From a virus: a stretch of DNA of 60,885 bases. Made by a program: the position numbers and the translations under genes. The notes beneath the pieces are model-generated. The model ran no database searches and had not been told where the DNA came from. It saw only the letters and a list, made by a program, of their open reading frames with translations. Location: positions 1 through 60,885 of IMG/VR virus record IMGVR_UViG_3300029319_000040; one strand, given 5' to 3'. Numbering within the stretch: the first letter of the stretch is position 1; each line of letters starts with the position of its first letter. Shown piece after piece: positions 44,448 through 52,899 of this stretch.

Positions 44448-44695
44448 TATTCACCACCACAAATCCTGTGTTCTTCTGGTAGATGCTTAACTCGCTTTTC
44501 ACGCATACCTCTCAAAATATCCTTAATGTTTTTTAGTGCCGTGTTATATCTTTTGACTGCTACACTATCACCCATCGGTACTAAACCATCTTCTGCCAAT
44601 TCTTGAGTGCTAGTATAATCATAGCCCTCTTCATCACCAATCAACATATTCAGTATTTCCCATTCAACGTGTTTCACACTCTTTGCTCTAATCAT
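44447..44695 (-). CDS. Hypothetical protein (82 aa)
   Basis: Helical protein (VEWEILNMLIGDEEGYD..., ALKNIKDILRGMREKR) that ends in CGGE, encoding the SD for RFC. It is the first gene after the P1 composite promoter. No family recognised. Confidence 0.6.
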   Translation of the reverse strand: MIRAKSVKHVEWEILNMLIGDEEGYDYTSTQELAEDGLVPMGDSVAVKRYNTALKNIKDILRGMREKRVKHLPEEHRICGGE

Positions 44696-44732
44696 TCATC
44701 ATTCCCCCTTACATATTGTACTCGACCAGTAA

Positions 44733-44766
44733 GGTTATAAACATTACGGTTAGCAGTAAGAGTGTG
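44733..44766 (-). promoter_or_regulatory. Composite promoter P1
   Basis: CACACTCTTACTGCTAA (44750-44766) followed by TTTATAACC (44733-44741). Drives 44447-44695 and RFC. The boxed motif directly precedes the coding end of 44772-45170. Confidence 0.7.
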
Positions 44767-44771
44767 TCGCC

Positions 44772-45170
44772 TCATGAGCGAATACAATGAAGACAAACTT
44801 GTGATTCTGGTGGGAAAACTCGGTTTCGGCCACATACTGAACACTTCTCCATCTTACTCTTTTCTTTTGGTGTTGCTACGCTAGGACTTCTTGTATATGT
44901 GATGTCGTCCTTACTGTGTATCAACTCCCTATTAATATCATATATCGCGTGTTTGGATTTAACTCCTACGGCGTTTTCTACCTTTTCACTCCCTACTATT
45001 ATGACCTGTGTATTTTTAGCAAGTAAGGAAGACAATGTGTGTGGCGAAGGAACTACTCTAACAGATTTAGTCTGTGTTAGATGTGTAGCCATCTTCTCCT
45101 TCGTCATCGGACCATGCTCCCAAAGCAGGTCTACAATCAACCTACGGATTCTTCGGTTGTTAGCACCCAT
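44772..45170 (-). CDS. Winged-helix + zinc-ribbon protein (132 aa)
   Basis: N-terminal winged-helix-like part (IVDLLWEHGPMTKEKMATHL), TLSSLLAKN and IYDIN, plus a C-terminal CSVC/CLHC zinc ribbon (about 109-130). One of five related proteins in the window. TTAATAAA about 28 bp upstream suggests leaderless transcription. Probably a viral transcription regulator. Confidence 0.7.
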   Translation of the reverse strand: MGANNRRIRRLIVDLLWEHGPMTKEKMATHLTQTKSVRVVPSPHTLSSLLAKNTQVIIVGSEKVENAVGVKSKHAIYDINRELIHSKDDITYTRSPSVATPKEKSKMEKCSVCGRNRVFPPESQVCLHCIRS

Positions 45171-45198
45171 TGACTTATGAATATATCAAACACCTTTA

Positions 45199-45486
45199 TT
45201 AATCATCCCCCAAAGAAAGCCACATCGATGACTCTACAAACGCTTCCGCGTGTCTATGCCTTCTATATTCTTGCCAATCCCACTGATTAGGTTTTAGAGC
45301 AGTAGTCTTGATTTCAGCCTCTACTGGCCTTTGGATATTTTCACTGTGGGTAAATTCTATATTGGCAATCTTGTTGATTATTTTGGCAAGCGAATTCATC
45401 ATATATTCTGCAATATTTGGACTTACAAACCAAACGAATACAACACCAATCAAAAGAGGTATGTCAAAAAGATAAGGGTTACTCAT
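45199..45486 (-). CDS. Membrane-anchored protein (95 aa)
   Basis: One TM segment (about 8-25, IPLLIGVVFVWFVSPNI) near the N-terminus, then a soluble C-terminal domain with Trp/Arg. ATG at 45486 overlaps the upstream stop (ATGA). Function unknown. Confidence 0.6.
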   Translation of the reverse strand: MSNPYLFDIPLLIGVVFVWFVSPNIAEYMMNSLAKIINKIANIEFTHSENIQRPVEAEIKTTALKPNQWDWQEYRRHRHAEAFVESSMWLSLGDD

Positions 45487-46157
45487 ACCCAACCCACCAC
45501 CTTTTCTTTTGTCTTCTTTAGATTCTTGACAGTATCTCCACCATCCCTAACTTCGTTACGAACCTCGGCACTACCATCTATGATTTCCCTCCAATACAAA
45601 TCATTAGAACGAAACGGCTTAGGAGGCAACTGCACCTTAGACTTCTTCTTAGGCCAAACCACACGTTTGCCACTAGGCTTGATAGCATAAGCAACAATCG
45701 CGTAAATGTATTTATCTGCTACCTCATACTTACATTCATTCAGTAGTCTATGTAAATTTATATCATCCGGCCTATTCGCCTCTACAAACGAGAGAAGTAG
45801 GGGAACGGGAACGGATTGTATTTGTTGGTACACAAAGTTTCTATCTCGGACTCTAAACACACATTGTATCGCTCTAATATGGTCTTCTTTATCTTTGTTA
45901 AGAGAATCATCTACTATGACAAAATCAGAACTCTTGTCCGTAAGTTTCGGAGGCTTTTCAGTAATTATTACAAGACGATAGGAGATTAGGTCGCGCCATT
46001 CTAAAGCATCTTTCTCCGTGAATTTATCTGAATGGAGAATGAGTGTAAGATTAGCCACGCTCGGAGAAGTATTGATTTCTTTGAACATCTCGACGTAGTT
46101 GCCTTCTTTGTACGGTCTTTCGTCGGCACTATAAATCACTACTCCCAATAAGGCCAC
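45483..46157 (-). CDS. Hypothetical protein, possible clamp-loader-like (224 aa)
   Basis: GTG start at 46157 overlapping the previous gene by 19 bases; a GTG at about 46139 is an alternative. Beta strand and helix alternation (LTLILHSDK, YRLVIITEK), then helices and a basic C-terminus (WPKKKSKVQ). No Walker motifs. A degenerate clamp-loader subunit is only a weak possibility. Confidence 0.45.
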   Translation of the reverse strand: MALLGVVIYSADERPYKEGNYVEMFKEINTSPSVANLTLILHSDKFTEKDALEWRDLISYRLVIITEKPPKLTDKSSDFVIVDDSLNKDKEDHIRAIQCVFRVRDRNFVYQQIQSVPVPLLLSFVEANRPDDINLHRLLNECKYEVADKYIYAIVAYAIKPSGKRVVWPKKKSKVQLPPKPFRSNDLYWREIIDGSAEVRNEVRDGGDTVKNLKKTKEKVVGWV

Positions 46158-46402
46158 CCCTCTTCTATGATGTGGTTTTTGATACGGTCCATTTGTTTCC
46201 TACTGAGATTCCAAACCCTCATGACTTCTGCACTACTGATAGAGTAATGACCACAATACCATTTCAATCCGTAGGTATCTAGTATAGGTATGAGTCCAGT
46301 CTCATCCATAGCAGAGAACAACTTAGGCAAGTCGTCCTTGTAGATAGCCCTATTCACCAACTGTCGTGCGTGTGTTCTCCATTTGATAGGCTCTCCAGTC
46401 AT
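46139..46402 (-). CDS. Small helical DNA-binding-like protein (87 aa)
   Basis: The ATG at 46402 overlaps the upstream TAA (TAATG). The C-terminal part (SSAEVMRVWNLSRKQMDRIK) reads as a helix-turn-helix. No family recognised. Confidence 0.6.
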   Translation of the reverse strand: MTGEPIKWRTHARQLVNRAIYKDDLPKLFSAMDETGLIPILDTYGLKWYCGHYSISSAEVMRVWNLSRKQMDRIKNHIIEEGWPYWE

Positions 46403-47028
46403 TACAAATCCTCCCATTCTACATCTATGACAGTATGTGTAGGTGCTTTCAAAGATGCCATATGCAACTCTATTTTGTCTAATAAGTCGGGATGAGGTTC
46501 AAGAGTATTTACTAAGTTACGCATGAAATCATTCATACGATTCTCGGCAAGAAGCAATTGAGAATCTACCCCAATCTCCTTCTTCAATTGACCTACAAGT
46601 TTCAAAGAGGTATTTGCTTGAGCAACTAACTTTGTAGCATCAGCGACCCACTCTGATGATATACCATCTTGTGCCTTTAGCACTTCTAACTCATCCAGCC
46701 ATCCGACCAAACGAAGGACAAGACCTTCTGCCATATCTAAGGTATTGATTGACTCTTCTCGCATCTTCTCTACATGGGATGCTTCTTCGGGGTCGAACTC
46801 TAAGTGATTATCCATATGATTGTCACAAGTACCTTCGGGCCAACCATATCTTACTTCTACTATATTAGGTCCGATTTCCCTATTGCTCAATTGAATTTCC
46901 AATTGTCTTTTACCAGCCAAATCACAAAAGGGACAAGGAGAAGATTTGAGAACCCATCTAAGAGTTTCAATGACTATCGGTTCACCCGACTGTGCTAGTC
47001 GTTCTTCTATCTCCCGTTGAGTTTTCAT
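46402..47028 (-). CDS. Zinc-containing helical protein (208 aa)
   Basis: An N-terminal CPFC with C67, H70 and H74 (about 32-75) may form a zinc site. The rest is helical and coiled (about 80-185). The helical part is reminiscent of terminase small subunits but is not decisive. ATG overlaps a 24-aa microprotein stop (ATGA). Confidence 0.55.
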   Translation of the reverse strand: MKTQREIEERLAQSGEPIVIETLRWVLKSSPCPFCDLAGKRQLEIQLSNREIGPNIVEVRYGWPEGTCDNHMDNHLEFDPEEASHVEKMREESINTLDMAEGLVLRLVGWLDELEVLKAQDGISSEWVADATKLVAQANTSLKLVGQLKKEIGVDSQLLLAENRMNDFMRNLVNTLEPHPDLLDKIELHMASLKAPTHTVIDVEWEDL

Positions 47029-47099
47029 TTAGTTCTCTCCCACTTACAGTGCAAACATTCCCTATGCTTTGAAATCATTCCACAACATTGACATCTCAT
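47025..47099 (-). CDS. Cys-rich microprotein (24 aa)
   Basis: CQCC (3-6) and CLHC (15-18): two Cys knuckles in 24 residues, enough for one zinc ion. ATG overlaps the stop of 47096-47362 (ATGA) and its own TGA overlaps the next ATG (ATGA). Tight overlaps at both ends support translation. Confidence 0.5.
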   Translation of the reverse strand: MRCQCCGMISKHRECLHCKWERTK

Positions 47100-47362
47100 T
47101 CTTCTTCCCCCCTTACAACATCCCAAATGTAAACAGTACCTTGCATACCACTTTTGTAAAATCTAGCATCCTTCTTTAGCCATCTCGCGGCCTGATTGAT
47201 AGTAACACCAGCCCTTGATGAACAAATAGATTTACCGTTCTTGAAAGTAGCGTAACGTAAAACTTGCCTCAAGGTGCAAGGTCCGTTATGCAATAAATAT
47301 TCGTACATAGCATCCACCGCCCAAGGCGTTGTTCTTTTAGCCCTTGAAGTTCTAGGACTCAT
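47096..47362 (-). CDS. Winged-helix-like protein (88 aa)
   Basis: AMYEYLLHNGPCTLRQVLRY, then AGVTINQAARWLKKDARF and VYIWDV, the pattern shared with four other proteins here. Likely DNA-binding. The C-terminal EEE encodes an SD. Confidence 0.65.
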   Translation of the reverse strand: MSPRTSRAKRTTPWAVDAMYEYLLHNGPCTLRQVLRYATFKNGKSICSSRAGVTINQAARWLKKDARFYKSGMQGTVYIWDVVRGEEE

Positions 47363-48693
47363 TCTTGTTCACCCCAAGGATTAGGCCCGCGCTCATTTGT
47401 AACAGGTCCGATACGACACATAACACCTCGTCGCCCTCTACCTTTCTTAGCCGAAGGCTCATACTCTCTATACCAAGGCTGCCCTTGTAGATTCTCAATA
47501 ATCCAACGCTTTGCTGATTGATAGTCACCAGCAGTAACCATACGAGAAACCTCTTTGATAAGTGTGGACTTTGTAATATCTTGCATCCAAAACGCATCTT
47601 TCATGAGTAGTGTGTCTGCATCCATAACTCTCCTTCTCATCATCAAGGACTTGGCTAGAATATCTTCTAGTCGCTCATCCATAGTTACAAGCAACGGTTC
47701 ACCCCCACGATAATTTGGACTCATCATGTGGTAGCCTATTGCTATACGCCTAAAAAGGTCTGCCTCAAACGAGCGTACCTTTGGTGATTCCAACCATGCT
47801 AAGATAGAGTCATCAAACAAAACACCGCTAGGAGGATTAGCCACCGCATCATCTAATCTAGTTCGTAACCATCCTTTGATTGCTATGGCCTTTTCTGCCA
47901 ACGATACCCTTTCCTCGGTAGTCATGTTAGATTGAGCGTGTTGCGCTCTTTTGAAAGCCAACTCTTTCTCATCACTCATCTCAATATCTATGATAAAGAA
48001 ACGACGGTCAAGACCAGAATCTAACTCAAATCTAGCAGGTTGCGTACCAGCCCAAACAGTGTAGCGAGTAGTGTACTGAACCCAACCAGCCTTCATACCT
48101 TTCTGCACTCTACCATTATCTAATGATGTAAGAAGTTGGTTTTTCATATCTAGGCTATGGTCTTTCTTGGAGGCATCAGACATAGATGAGAACTCTTCAA
48201 AACCAAGGAACCCACCGCATAGTTCTCTAGCGATAGGTCTGCCCATGATGTCGCCATCTTCATTCACTGAACCAAACATACCTGCTTCTGTTATACTGTT
48301 CGGTCCCATCATAGTTCTAAATCCTTCTCCCAAATCAGCGTTGAAATTATGAAGGAGTCCAGTGCCTTCTGCTAGGAACATAAGAATCAAAACCGATTTA
48401 CCAGAACCCTTTGCACCACGAAGCATGATGTGGATTCTTGTATCAGGTAGTTGCGACATCGGAGTGTAGAACGGTATGTTACTATGTCTCAAAGGACAAG
48501 AGGTAATAGTAAAATCATTCTCTGCATCTACTAATGGAGATTCGGGGTCGAAGTCACATCTACTGCATTTGTTTAGTGCATTGAAGATATGCGCGCCAAC
48601 AGAACAAACGAATATAGGTATCTTATCATCTACACCAACATAGTGATTTCTTTTAGCGAAATCCTTTACCTCTTCTATTATATCGAAACTCAT
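47359..48693 (-). CDS. MCM-like AAA+ helicase
   Basis: 444 aa. A short N-terminal domain with Cys at 30, 43, 46 and 66 (zinc) is followed by Walker A GAKGSGKS (93-100), Walker B-like FLGFEE (162-167), sensor VWAGTQ (about 213-218) and LDRRF (228-232) as Arg finger, in MCM order. A wing-like C-terminus follows. The MCM N-terminal region is shorter than in cellular MCMs. The likely replicative helicase. Confidence 0.8.
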   Translation of the reverse strand: MSFDIIEEVKDFAKRNHYVGVDDKIPIFVCSVGAHIFNALNKCSRCDFDPESPLVDAENDFTITSCPLRHSNIPFYTPMSQLPDTRIHIMLRGAKGSGKSVLILMFLAEGTGLLHNFNADLGEGFRTMMGPNSITEAGMFGSVNEDGDIMGRPIARELCGGFLGFEEFSSMSDASKKDHSLDMKNQLLTSLDNGRVQKGMKAGWVQYTTRYTVWAGTQPARFELDSGLDRRFFIIDIEMSDEKELAFKRAQHAQSNMTTEERVSLAEKAIAIKGWLRTRLDDAVANPPSGVLFDDSILAWLESPKVRSFEADLFRRIAIGYHMMSPNYRGGEPLLVTMDERLEDILAKSLMMRRRVMDADTLLMKDAFWMQDITKSTLIKEVSRMVTAGDYQSAKRWIIENLQGQPWYREYEPSAKKGRGRRGVMCRIGPVTNERGPNPWGEQE

Positions 48694-49490
48694 ATGTGAT
48701 AGCCCCCACTACTGTCATTCTCATCAAAGAAAGGAGGATTCAATCTGCCGTCGGTTTCAAAGGAGTTCAATATACCTCTGAACTCATTTACTGTTGTAGA
48801 ATCAGAATCAACCTTTAGTCCCAAACTATCTGAATAGAAATCTATTAGATGTTGAACGGCCACTTCATCTACGCCCATATTGTCACTCTTAACACAAATC
48901 AACATAGACAAATAACCATTACCACTATCTCTATCTGTTAGTTTAGCGTAAAGTTCACAGAATATCCAACAAGGGGTCATCAGTCCTAGTTCGCTATTCT
49001 GCACCCCACCTTTCATATCTTTGTCGTGGAAATCATACATAATCAAATCAGAGCCACCGATTGCCTTTTCACTATGGGCAACAGAAGTAAGCATGAATAA
49101 CTGCTCTACACCTAATTCCAAAAACAAATTGACTACATCTCTAGCCATAGGATAACACCACAACCAATTAGTAGTATCTGTTGGAGTATTAGGTTCAGGC
49201 CAATTCGTCAATCTAAGGAGGTAAATTCTATCCCCCTCTTCATCTTCTAATTCGTACACAAGCCAGCAAGGTTCTAACAAATCTGGAATAGCGTTGAAAG
49301 GCTCGACAGATTGATACCTTGAGTAAATCCTAGCGACGGGTTCTCTACCACCGATAACACTCATGGAAGATACCAAAGAAGCATGACCTGACTCTCCCTG
49401 CATAAATATAATCAGAGCAGAAGGTTTTGTTTCATGCGCCTTATCTGTCCATATAACATCAATATCTTCGTAACTCTCCATCTCAGGCAT
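48690..49490 (-). CDS. PAC2-family-like protein (266 aa)
   Basis: ALIIFMQGESGHASLVSSM, then GREPVARIYS, LVYELEDEEG...LLRLTNWP and VVNLFLELGVEQLFML follow the order of motifs in PAC2 (proteasome-assembly-chaperone-like) proteins of archaea. The acidic C-terminal part differs. ATG at 49490 is preferred over GTG at 49502. It sits beside the helicase, and a link to proteasome or protein turnover would be new for a virus; the assignment is from pattern memory. Confidence 0.45.
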   Translation of the reverse strand: MPEMESYEDIDVIWTDKAHETKPSALIIFMQGESGHASLVSSMSVIGGREPVARIYSRYQSVEPFNAIPDLLEPCWLVYELEDEEGDRIYLLRLTNWPEPNTPTDTTNWLWCYPMARDVVNLFLELGVEQLFMLTSVAHSEKAIGGSDLIMYDFHDKDMKGGVQNSELGLMTPCWIFCELYAKLTDRDSGNGYLSMLICVKSDNMGVDEVAVQHLIDFYSDSLGLKVDSDSTTVNEFRGILNSFETDGRLNPPFFDENDSSGGYHI

Positions 49491-49491
49491 A

Positions 49492-49965
49492 TCAATCACC
49501 ACCGTCTTTACCCAAAACCTGTTCGGATATTAATAACTGTATAGAATCTGCCATACTCTTAGGTAATTGTTCTAAGGTAGATACTCGGTGTTTAGTCGAG
49601 TCTTCATACCATACTGCCATTTCTTCAATGCTTACTGCTTGATATACAGGTATAGGTGTAGTGTAACGAGAATAAGTTTTCATCGTACTACCTTCTGGTA
49701 TTGTTCTTCTGCTAGATTTTTCTTCTCCTATCTTACGAAAGAATTTATTCTTAGACAGTATTTGAGTTACTTGATTAGTAGTGTAAGACCCTTGGTTTTT
49801 TCCATAAACATAAGTCTCCCCTTTGTTAGTCTTTCTAGTTTTAGTCGATTCTAGTTCTTTCAAGTGTTCTATAATCTCATGAGTATTAGCACTCCCCACT
49901 TCATTTAAGAAGTTCCAAATTTTCATTTTCAACTTACTGTGTCTACATCTTCTTCTATTTGCCAT
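49492..49965 (-). CDS. Winged-helix-like protein (157 aa)
   Basis: KIWNFLNEVGSANTHEIIEHL and TTNQVTQILSKNKFFRKIG match the shared family pattern; the middle is basic, the C-terminus is acidic and ends GKDGGD. ATG at 49965 has GGAGAGTGA upstream; the in-frame GTG at 49974 is less likely. Confidence 0.65.
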   Translation of the reverse strand: MANRRRCRHSKLKMKIWNFLNEVGSANTHEIIEHLKELESTKTRKTNKGETYVYGKNQGSYTTNQVTQILSKNKFFRKIGEEKSSRRTIPEGSTMKTYSRYTTPIPVYQAVSIEEMAVWYEDSTKHRVSTLEQLPKSMADSIQLLISEQVLGKDGGD

Positions 49966-49974
49966 TCTTTTCAC

Positions 49975-50141
49975 TCTCCTAAATTAATTCAGAAATAATT
50001 AATCGCTACACCAATCCCCGATTCTACTAATTCTTTTTTTGTTTCATAGATGTTTCAGAGAATAATCCTCTTTTTCTAAACACACTAAAGACGAATAAAA
50101 AGAATTCGTAAAAACGGTGGGCTGGTAGCCATTATTTATTT
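49975..50141. other. Intergenic region
   Basis: Contains TTAATTCAGAAATAATTAA and T-rich stretches. It has TATA-like sequences but no copy of the composite motif and no gene. Possibly a promoter for the 49492-49965 gene. Confidence 0.4.
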
Positions 50142-51011
50142 CTAGTCACCTCCGAATAAATCAAAATAATTAATCGCATCGCGAGCATCTAATCTTTCAA
50201 GAATAAACACATCACTCATCTTTAGTCTACGAGTAGCACCATTTATTCTTGATTCATTTATTTTTTCTTTCTTACGCTCTGTAAATATCAAAGCACTACC
50301 TAATATACAGGCATCTTCCATTGTGATAAAACAACCCATGAATGTCTTCATATCTACTGAACAAAACGTACCTTCTAAGTTGATTGTTGGCACTGGCTGA
50401 ACGAATAGATTAGACCAATCAAGACCTACATTTACTCTAGCAACGAAAGATAAAACAGGTTTCTTAGATTTAAAATATTGTCTTTGTGTGATAAGAACTT
50501 CATGATTGCCCTCTTTGTTGGGTATAGTTGCTTTGATACATATTCTCATACCTACTGATTCCTTTTCTTCATGAGGATATGGATTGGTAGTTATTGTAGC
50601 GTCGTAGCCTCTTTCTTGTATGGTCTGTATCAAACCTATCAACCATGCGTAATCTTCAAACTTCTCTTGAGTCACCGCTTTTATTTCTGTACTCACTGGC
50701 CCTCTCCATAATGTGACAAAACAACCCTCTGAACTTTGTACCAATTCAGTCAATAGTTCTGAAAAAGGAGTTTGTAAATCCATCATACTATCATAGACAT
50801 CACGCCGATACGGTGGCGGAGATGGATGACATAAAGCAACAACCAAATCATACACTGTTCTTCTATCAGTGATATGGCCCATGAGTCTATCGTCTTGATG
50901 CAACAAGGATAAGTCACAAGACATAAGATTGCCCAATCTACCAGTAGTAAAATACTGAACCTTGATGTCCCTAGTATCGATTACTAAAGGTGCTAGATTA
51001 TCTGTGTTCAT
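50142..51011 (-). CDS. Hypothetical protein (289 aa)
   Basis: Mixed alpha/beta protein with beta strands around VQYFTTGRLGNL, FVTLWRGPV, and ILGSALIFTERKKEK. No diagnostic motif recognised. Overlaps nothing; 2 bases from its upstream neighbour. Ends LFGGD. Confidence 0.55.
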   Translation of the reverse strand: MNTDNLAPLVIDTRDIKVQYFTTGRLGNLMSCDLSLLHQDDRLMGHITDRRTVYDLVVALCHPSPPPYRRDVYDSMMDLQTPFSELLTELVQSSEGCFVTLWRGPVSTEIKAVTQEKFEDYAWLIGLIQTIQERGYDATITTNPYPHEEKESVGMRICIKATIPNKEGNHEVLITQRQYFKSKKPVLSFVARVNVGLDWSNLFVQPVPTINLEGTFCSVDMKTFMGCFITMEDACILGSALIFTERKKEKINESRINGATRRLKMSDVFILERLDARDAINYFDLFGGD

Positions 51012-51013
51012 TC

Positions 51014-51304
51014 TTACAACCCCCTTTGCATGGCTTTGTACTCTTCTTTTGTGTAATGGTCTTCAACTTTAGGAACAAACATTTTGATAATGTAAATCCA
51101 ATGACGTACAAGTTCTAATTCCTTCGGATGCTCTTGTAAGTTTTGAGCCTTCTCTTGTAATACTCTTAGAACTCCTTTACGAAAAACACCACTTCTAATG
51201 ATTCCTGTATAACTAACAACCCAATCAAGTTCGCCACCAAAACCATTGTGTTTGTAGAATTCACTCGTCATTTTATCTGCTAATACTTCATACCATTCAC
51301 TCAT
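51014..51304 (-). CDS. Hypothetical protein (96 aa)
   Basis: Helical, mixed-charge protein (LADKMTSEFYKHNGFGGE...). No motifs. Downstream of the zinc protein at 51307 with only two bases between. Confidence 0.6.
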   Translation of the reverse strand: MSEWYEVLADKMTSEFYKHNGFGGELDWVVSYTGIIRSGVFRKGVLRVLQEKAQNLQEHPKELELVRHWIYIIKMFVPKVEDHYTKEEYKAMQRGL

Positions 51305-51306
51305 TC

Positions 51307-51615
51307 TTACAACCCCCTTTCCTTCTTGATGTTTCTTAGAACTCTAGCAAATGCCTTCCACTTCTTGTTGTATTCTCTTGTAAATTGTGAATTGTTAGGC
51401 GGCTTGACTCCGACCCACGGAGCGATACCTAAGATAACATTCTCAAGCATCTTTATTTGATGTTGGTCATAATCATTAATCACCGATTCAAAAACACTAT
51501 CCTCCATTTTACAGTTAGGACATAATACATACCCTTCTTCATCGGGTAATGTGTCCTCTTTAGATGTAGCCTCAAATTTCTCAAAGCAACCTTCACAAGT
51601 CATTGTTATGCCCAT
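51307..51615 (-). CDS. Zinc-ribbon protein (102 aa)
   Basis: CEGC (about 7-10) and CPNC (about 31-34) form a ribbon, followed by helices. ATG at 51615 overlaps the preceding TGA (TGATG), which decides the start. Confidence 0.65.
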   Translation of the reverse strand: MGITMTCEGCFEKFEATSKEDTLPDEEGYVLCPNCKMEDSVFESVINDYDQHQIKMLENVILGIAPWVGVKPPNNSQFTREYNKKWKAFARVLRNIKKERGL

Positions 51616-51929
51616 CAGATAGTCACCCCCAACCATTCTTCTGCCTCTTGTAAATCTTTGAGTCTGTAAGTCAATACTAGATTAGATTGCTTGTACACTG
51701 ACCCCTTTTCTATACCATGCCAGCCTCTCATTAGATTACCAATGGTTCTAACACTAGGTAGATTGAAACCGATAGAATGAATCTGTCTTTTTGAATTGTC
51801 CCTTCTTTGTGCAATTATACCAATTATTTCATCTGCTGAAATAAATTCAGTACCGTTGTCTGCTTCTTCTTTCAAGGCTCTAAGTATAGCCTTCCTCACT
51901 CTAATATGTTTTCTTTGTCGCTTACGCAT
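51615..51929 (-). CDS. Winged-helix-like protein (104 aa)
   Basis: KAILRALKEEADNGTEFISA, then LPSVRTIGNLMRGWHG and LVLTYRLKD. The same three-part pattern as the other family members, with a more basic N-terminus. It follows composite promoter P2. Confidence 0.6.
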   Translation of the reverse strand: MRKRQRKHIRVRKAILRALKEEADNGTEFISADEIIGIIAQRRDNSKRQIHSIGFNLPSVRTIGNLMRGWHGIEKGSVYKQSNLVLTYRLKDLQEAEEWLGVTI

Positions 51930-51965
51930 CTCTCATTCCTCCTTGTTAAATATACATTCGTGGTC

Positions 51966-52001
51966 AAGTATATAGTACTTGTCATTAGCAGTAAGAGTGT
52001 G
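51966..52001 (-). promoter_or_regulatory. Composite promoter P2
   Basis: CACACTCTTACTGCTAA (51985-52001), 10 bp, TATATACTT (51968-51974), then a leader with AACAAGGAGG. The upstream gene ends at 52002, with its TGA abutting the motif. Drives 51615-51929 and the genes after it. Confidence 0.75.
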
Positions 52002-52130
52002 TCACTCTTCCTCATCGGGCCAACCGCAATAATCGCACCAAGCAGTAGGAGTATCATCGTAATCTCCTTCTATAACAAGAGTGCAATCGCACCTAGGACA
52101 ACTTCTATTTCTAGCATATCCCCAACCCAT
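52002..52130 (-). CDS. Zinc-ribbon microprotein (42 aa)
   Basis: CPRC (11-14) with C16 and CDYC (32-35) form a ribbon; ends PDEEE, then TGA next to promoter P2. ATG at 52130 is 9 bases from GGAGG; an ATG at 52139 is too close. Confidence 0.6.
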   Translation of the reverse strand: MGWGYARNRSCPRCDCTLVIEGDYDDTPTAWCDYCGWPDEEE

Positions 52131-52131
52131 T

Positions 52132-52401
52132 TCATTCATCCTCCATTATTAGTTTCAACATCACTAAGTAACCAATCAAGTCATCTATGATGTCCATATC
52201 ACTCTCAATACTATCGTTACCTCTAGCCAATCGTGATAGTTTGTCATCGATGCGTACTCTAACTCCGGCTTGTGAATCTAACTTTGAGAACAAACGAATA
52301 GGATTGTTCACACTGTCTCCATACTGCTGATTCTTAGCAATCAACAATTGACCTATGCGAGTTAGTAAATTAGTTACTTTAGCAGCGAAAGGGTCACTCA
52401 T
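52132..52401 (-). CDS. Nucleotide-modification-associated (DUF1599-like) protein (89 aa)
   Basis: KNQQYGDSVNNPIRLF, then RVRIDDKLSRLARG and DDLIGYLVMLKL match small phage proteins of the Nmad1/DUF1599 type, helical and MazG-like in pattern. ATG at 52401 overlaps the preceding TGA (ATGA). May act on nucleotides; the match is at pattern level. Confidence 0.55.
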   Translation of the reverse strand: MSDPFAAKVTNLLTRIGQLLIAKNQQYGDSVNNPIRLFSKLDSQAGVRVRIDDKLSRLARGNDSIESDMDIIDDLIGYLVMLKLIMEDE

Positions 52402-52898
52402 GCTATCGCCCCCTTCCACCATGAAGGGGCAGGTCGTCCCTTCTGCCACTTAGCAAACGTCTTGGAATGATAGTATGCTCGGTATGCTTTGACTGCATCT
52501 GCATCTTTGAACTCATCCGGCATAGCCTGAGCGAAGGGAGTCAATGGGCCTTCGGGAATCAAGTGAGCCATGTTAGATAGTATCTCGATACCATCAGCAC
52601 AAAAATGAGTCTTGTCGAATCTCTTGGTGTATTCTTCTGCTAATGCGGCGGCATGATAACAAGCCCAAATGAAATTGTCTCTTGAGTCACCACAAAAACG
52701 GGTCGCGGGATGATTGTGGTAGCCACCCTTGAGAGGCGTACCTTTCTTAGTAAGAGGCATCTGCTCTGGTGTAGCACCATGTCTGATGACGGCACTACCT
52801 AGTTGCTGGTAAAGTTCTACAACCATCTTAGGTACGTGCTTGTCGCAATACATTTTGGCCGATACAATCGGGTCTTCATCTAGTACAAATATGTTCAT
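52398..52898 (-). CDS. Conserved phage protein with HP motif (166 aa)
   Basis: MNIFVLDEDPIVSAKMYCDK, then HNHPATRF...SRDNFIWACYHA and EYTKRF resemble a protein frequent in marine phage genomes, of unknown function. His/Cys spacing may bind metal. The ATG at 52898 is preferred for its SD AAGGAGG 9 bases upstream. Confidence 0.6.
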   Translation of the reverse strand: MNIFVLDEDPIVSAKMYCDKHVPKMVVELYQQLGSAVIRHGATPEQMPLTKKGTPLKGGYHNHPATRFCGDSRDNFIWACYHAAALAEEYTKRFDKTHFCADGIEILSNMAHLIPEGPLTPFAQAMPDEFKDADAVKAYRAYYHSKTFAKWQKGRPAPSWWKGAIA

Positions 52899-52899
52899 C

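Noticed and set aside
45483-46157. RFC large subunit
   Set aside because: No Walker motifs or RFC box; the fold is uncertain, so it was kept as hypothetical.
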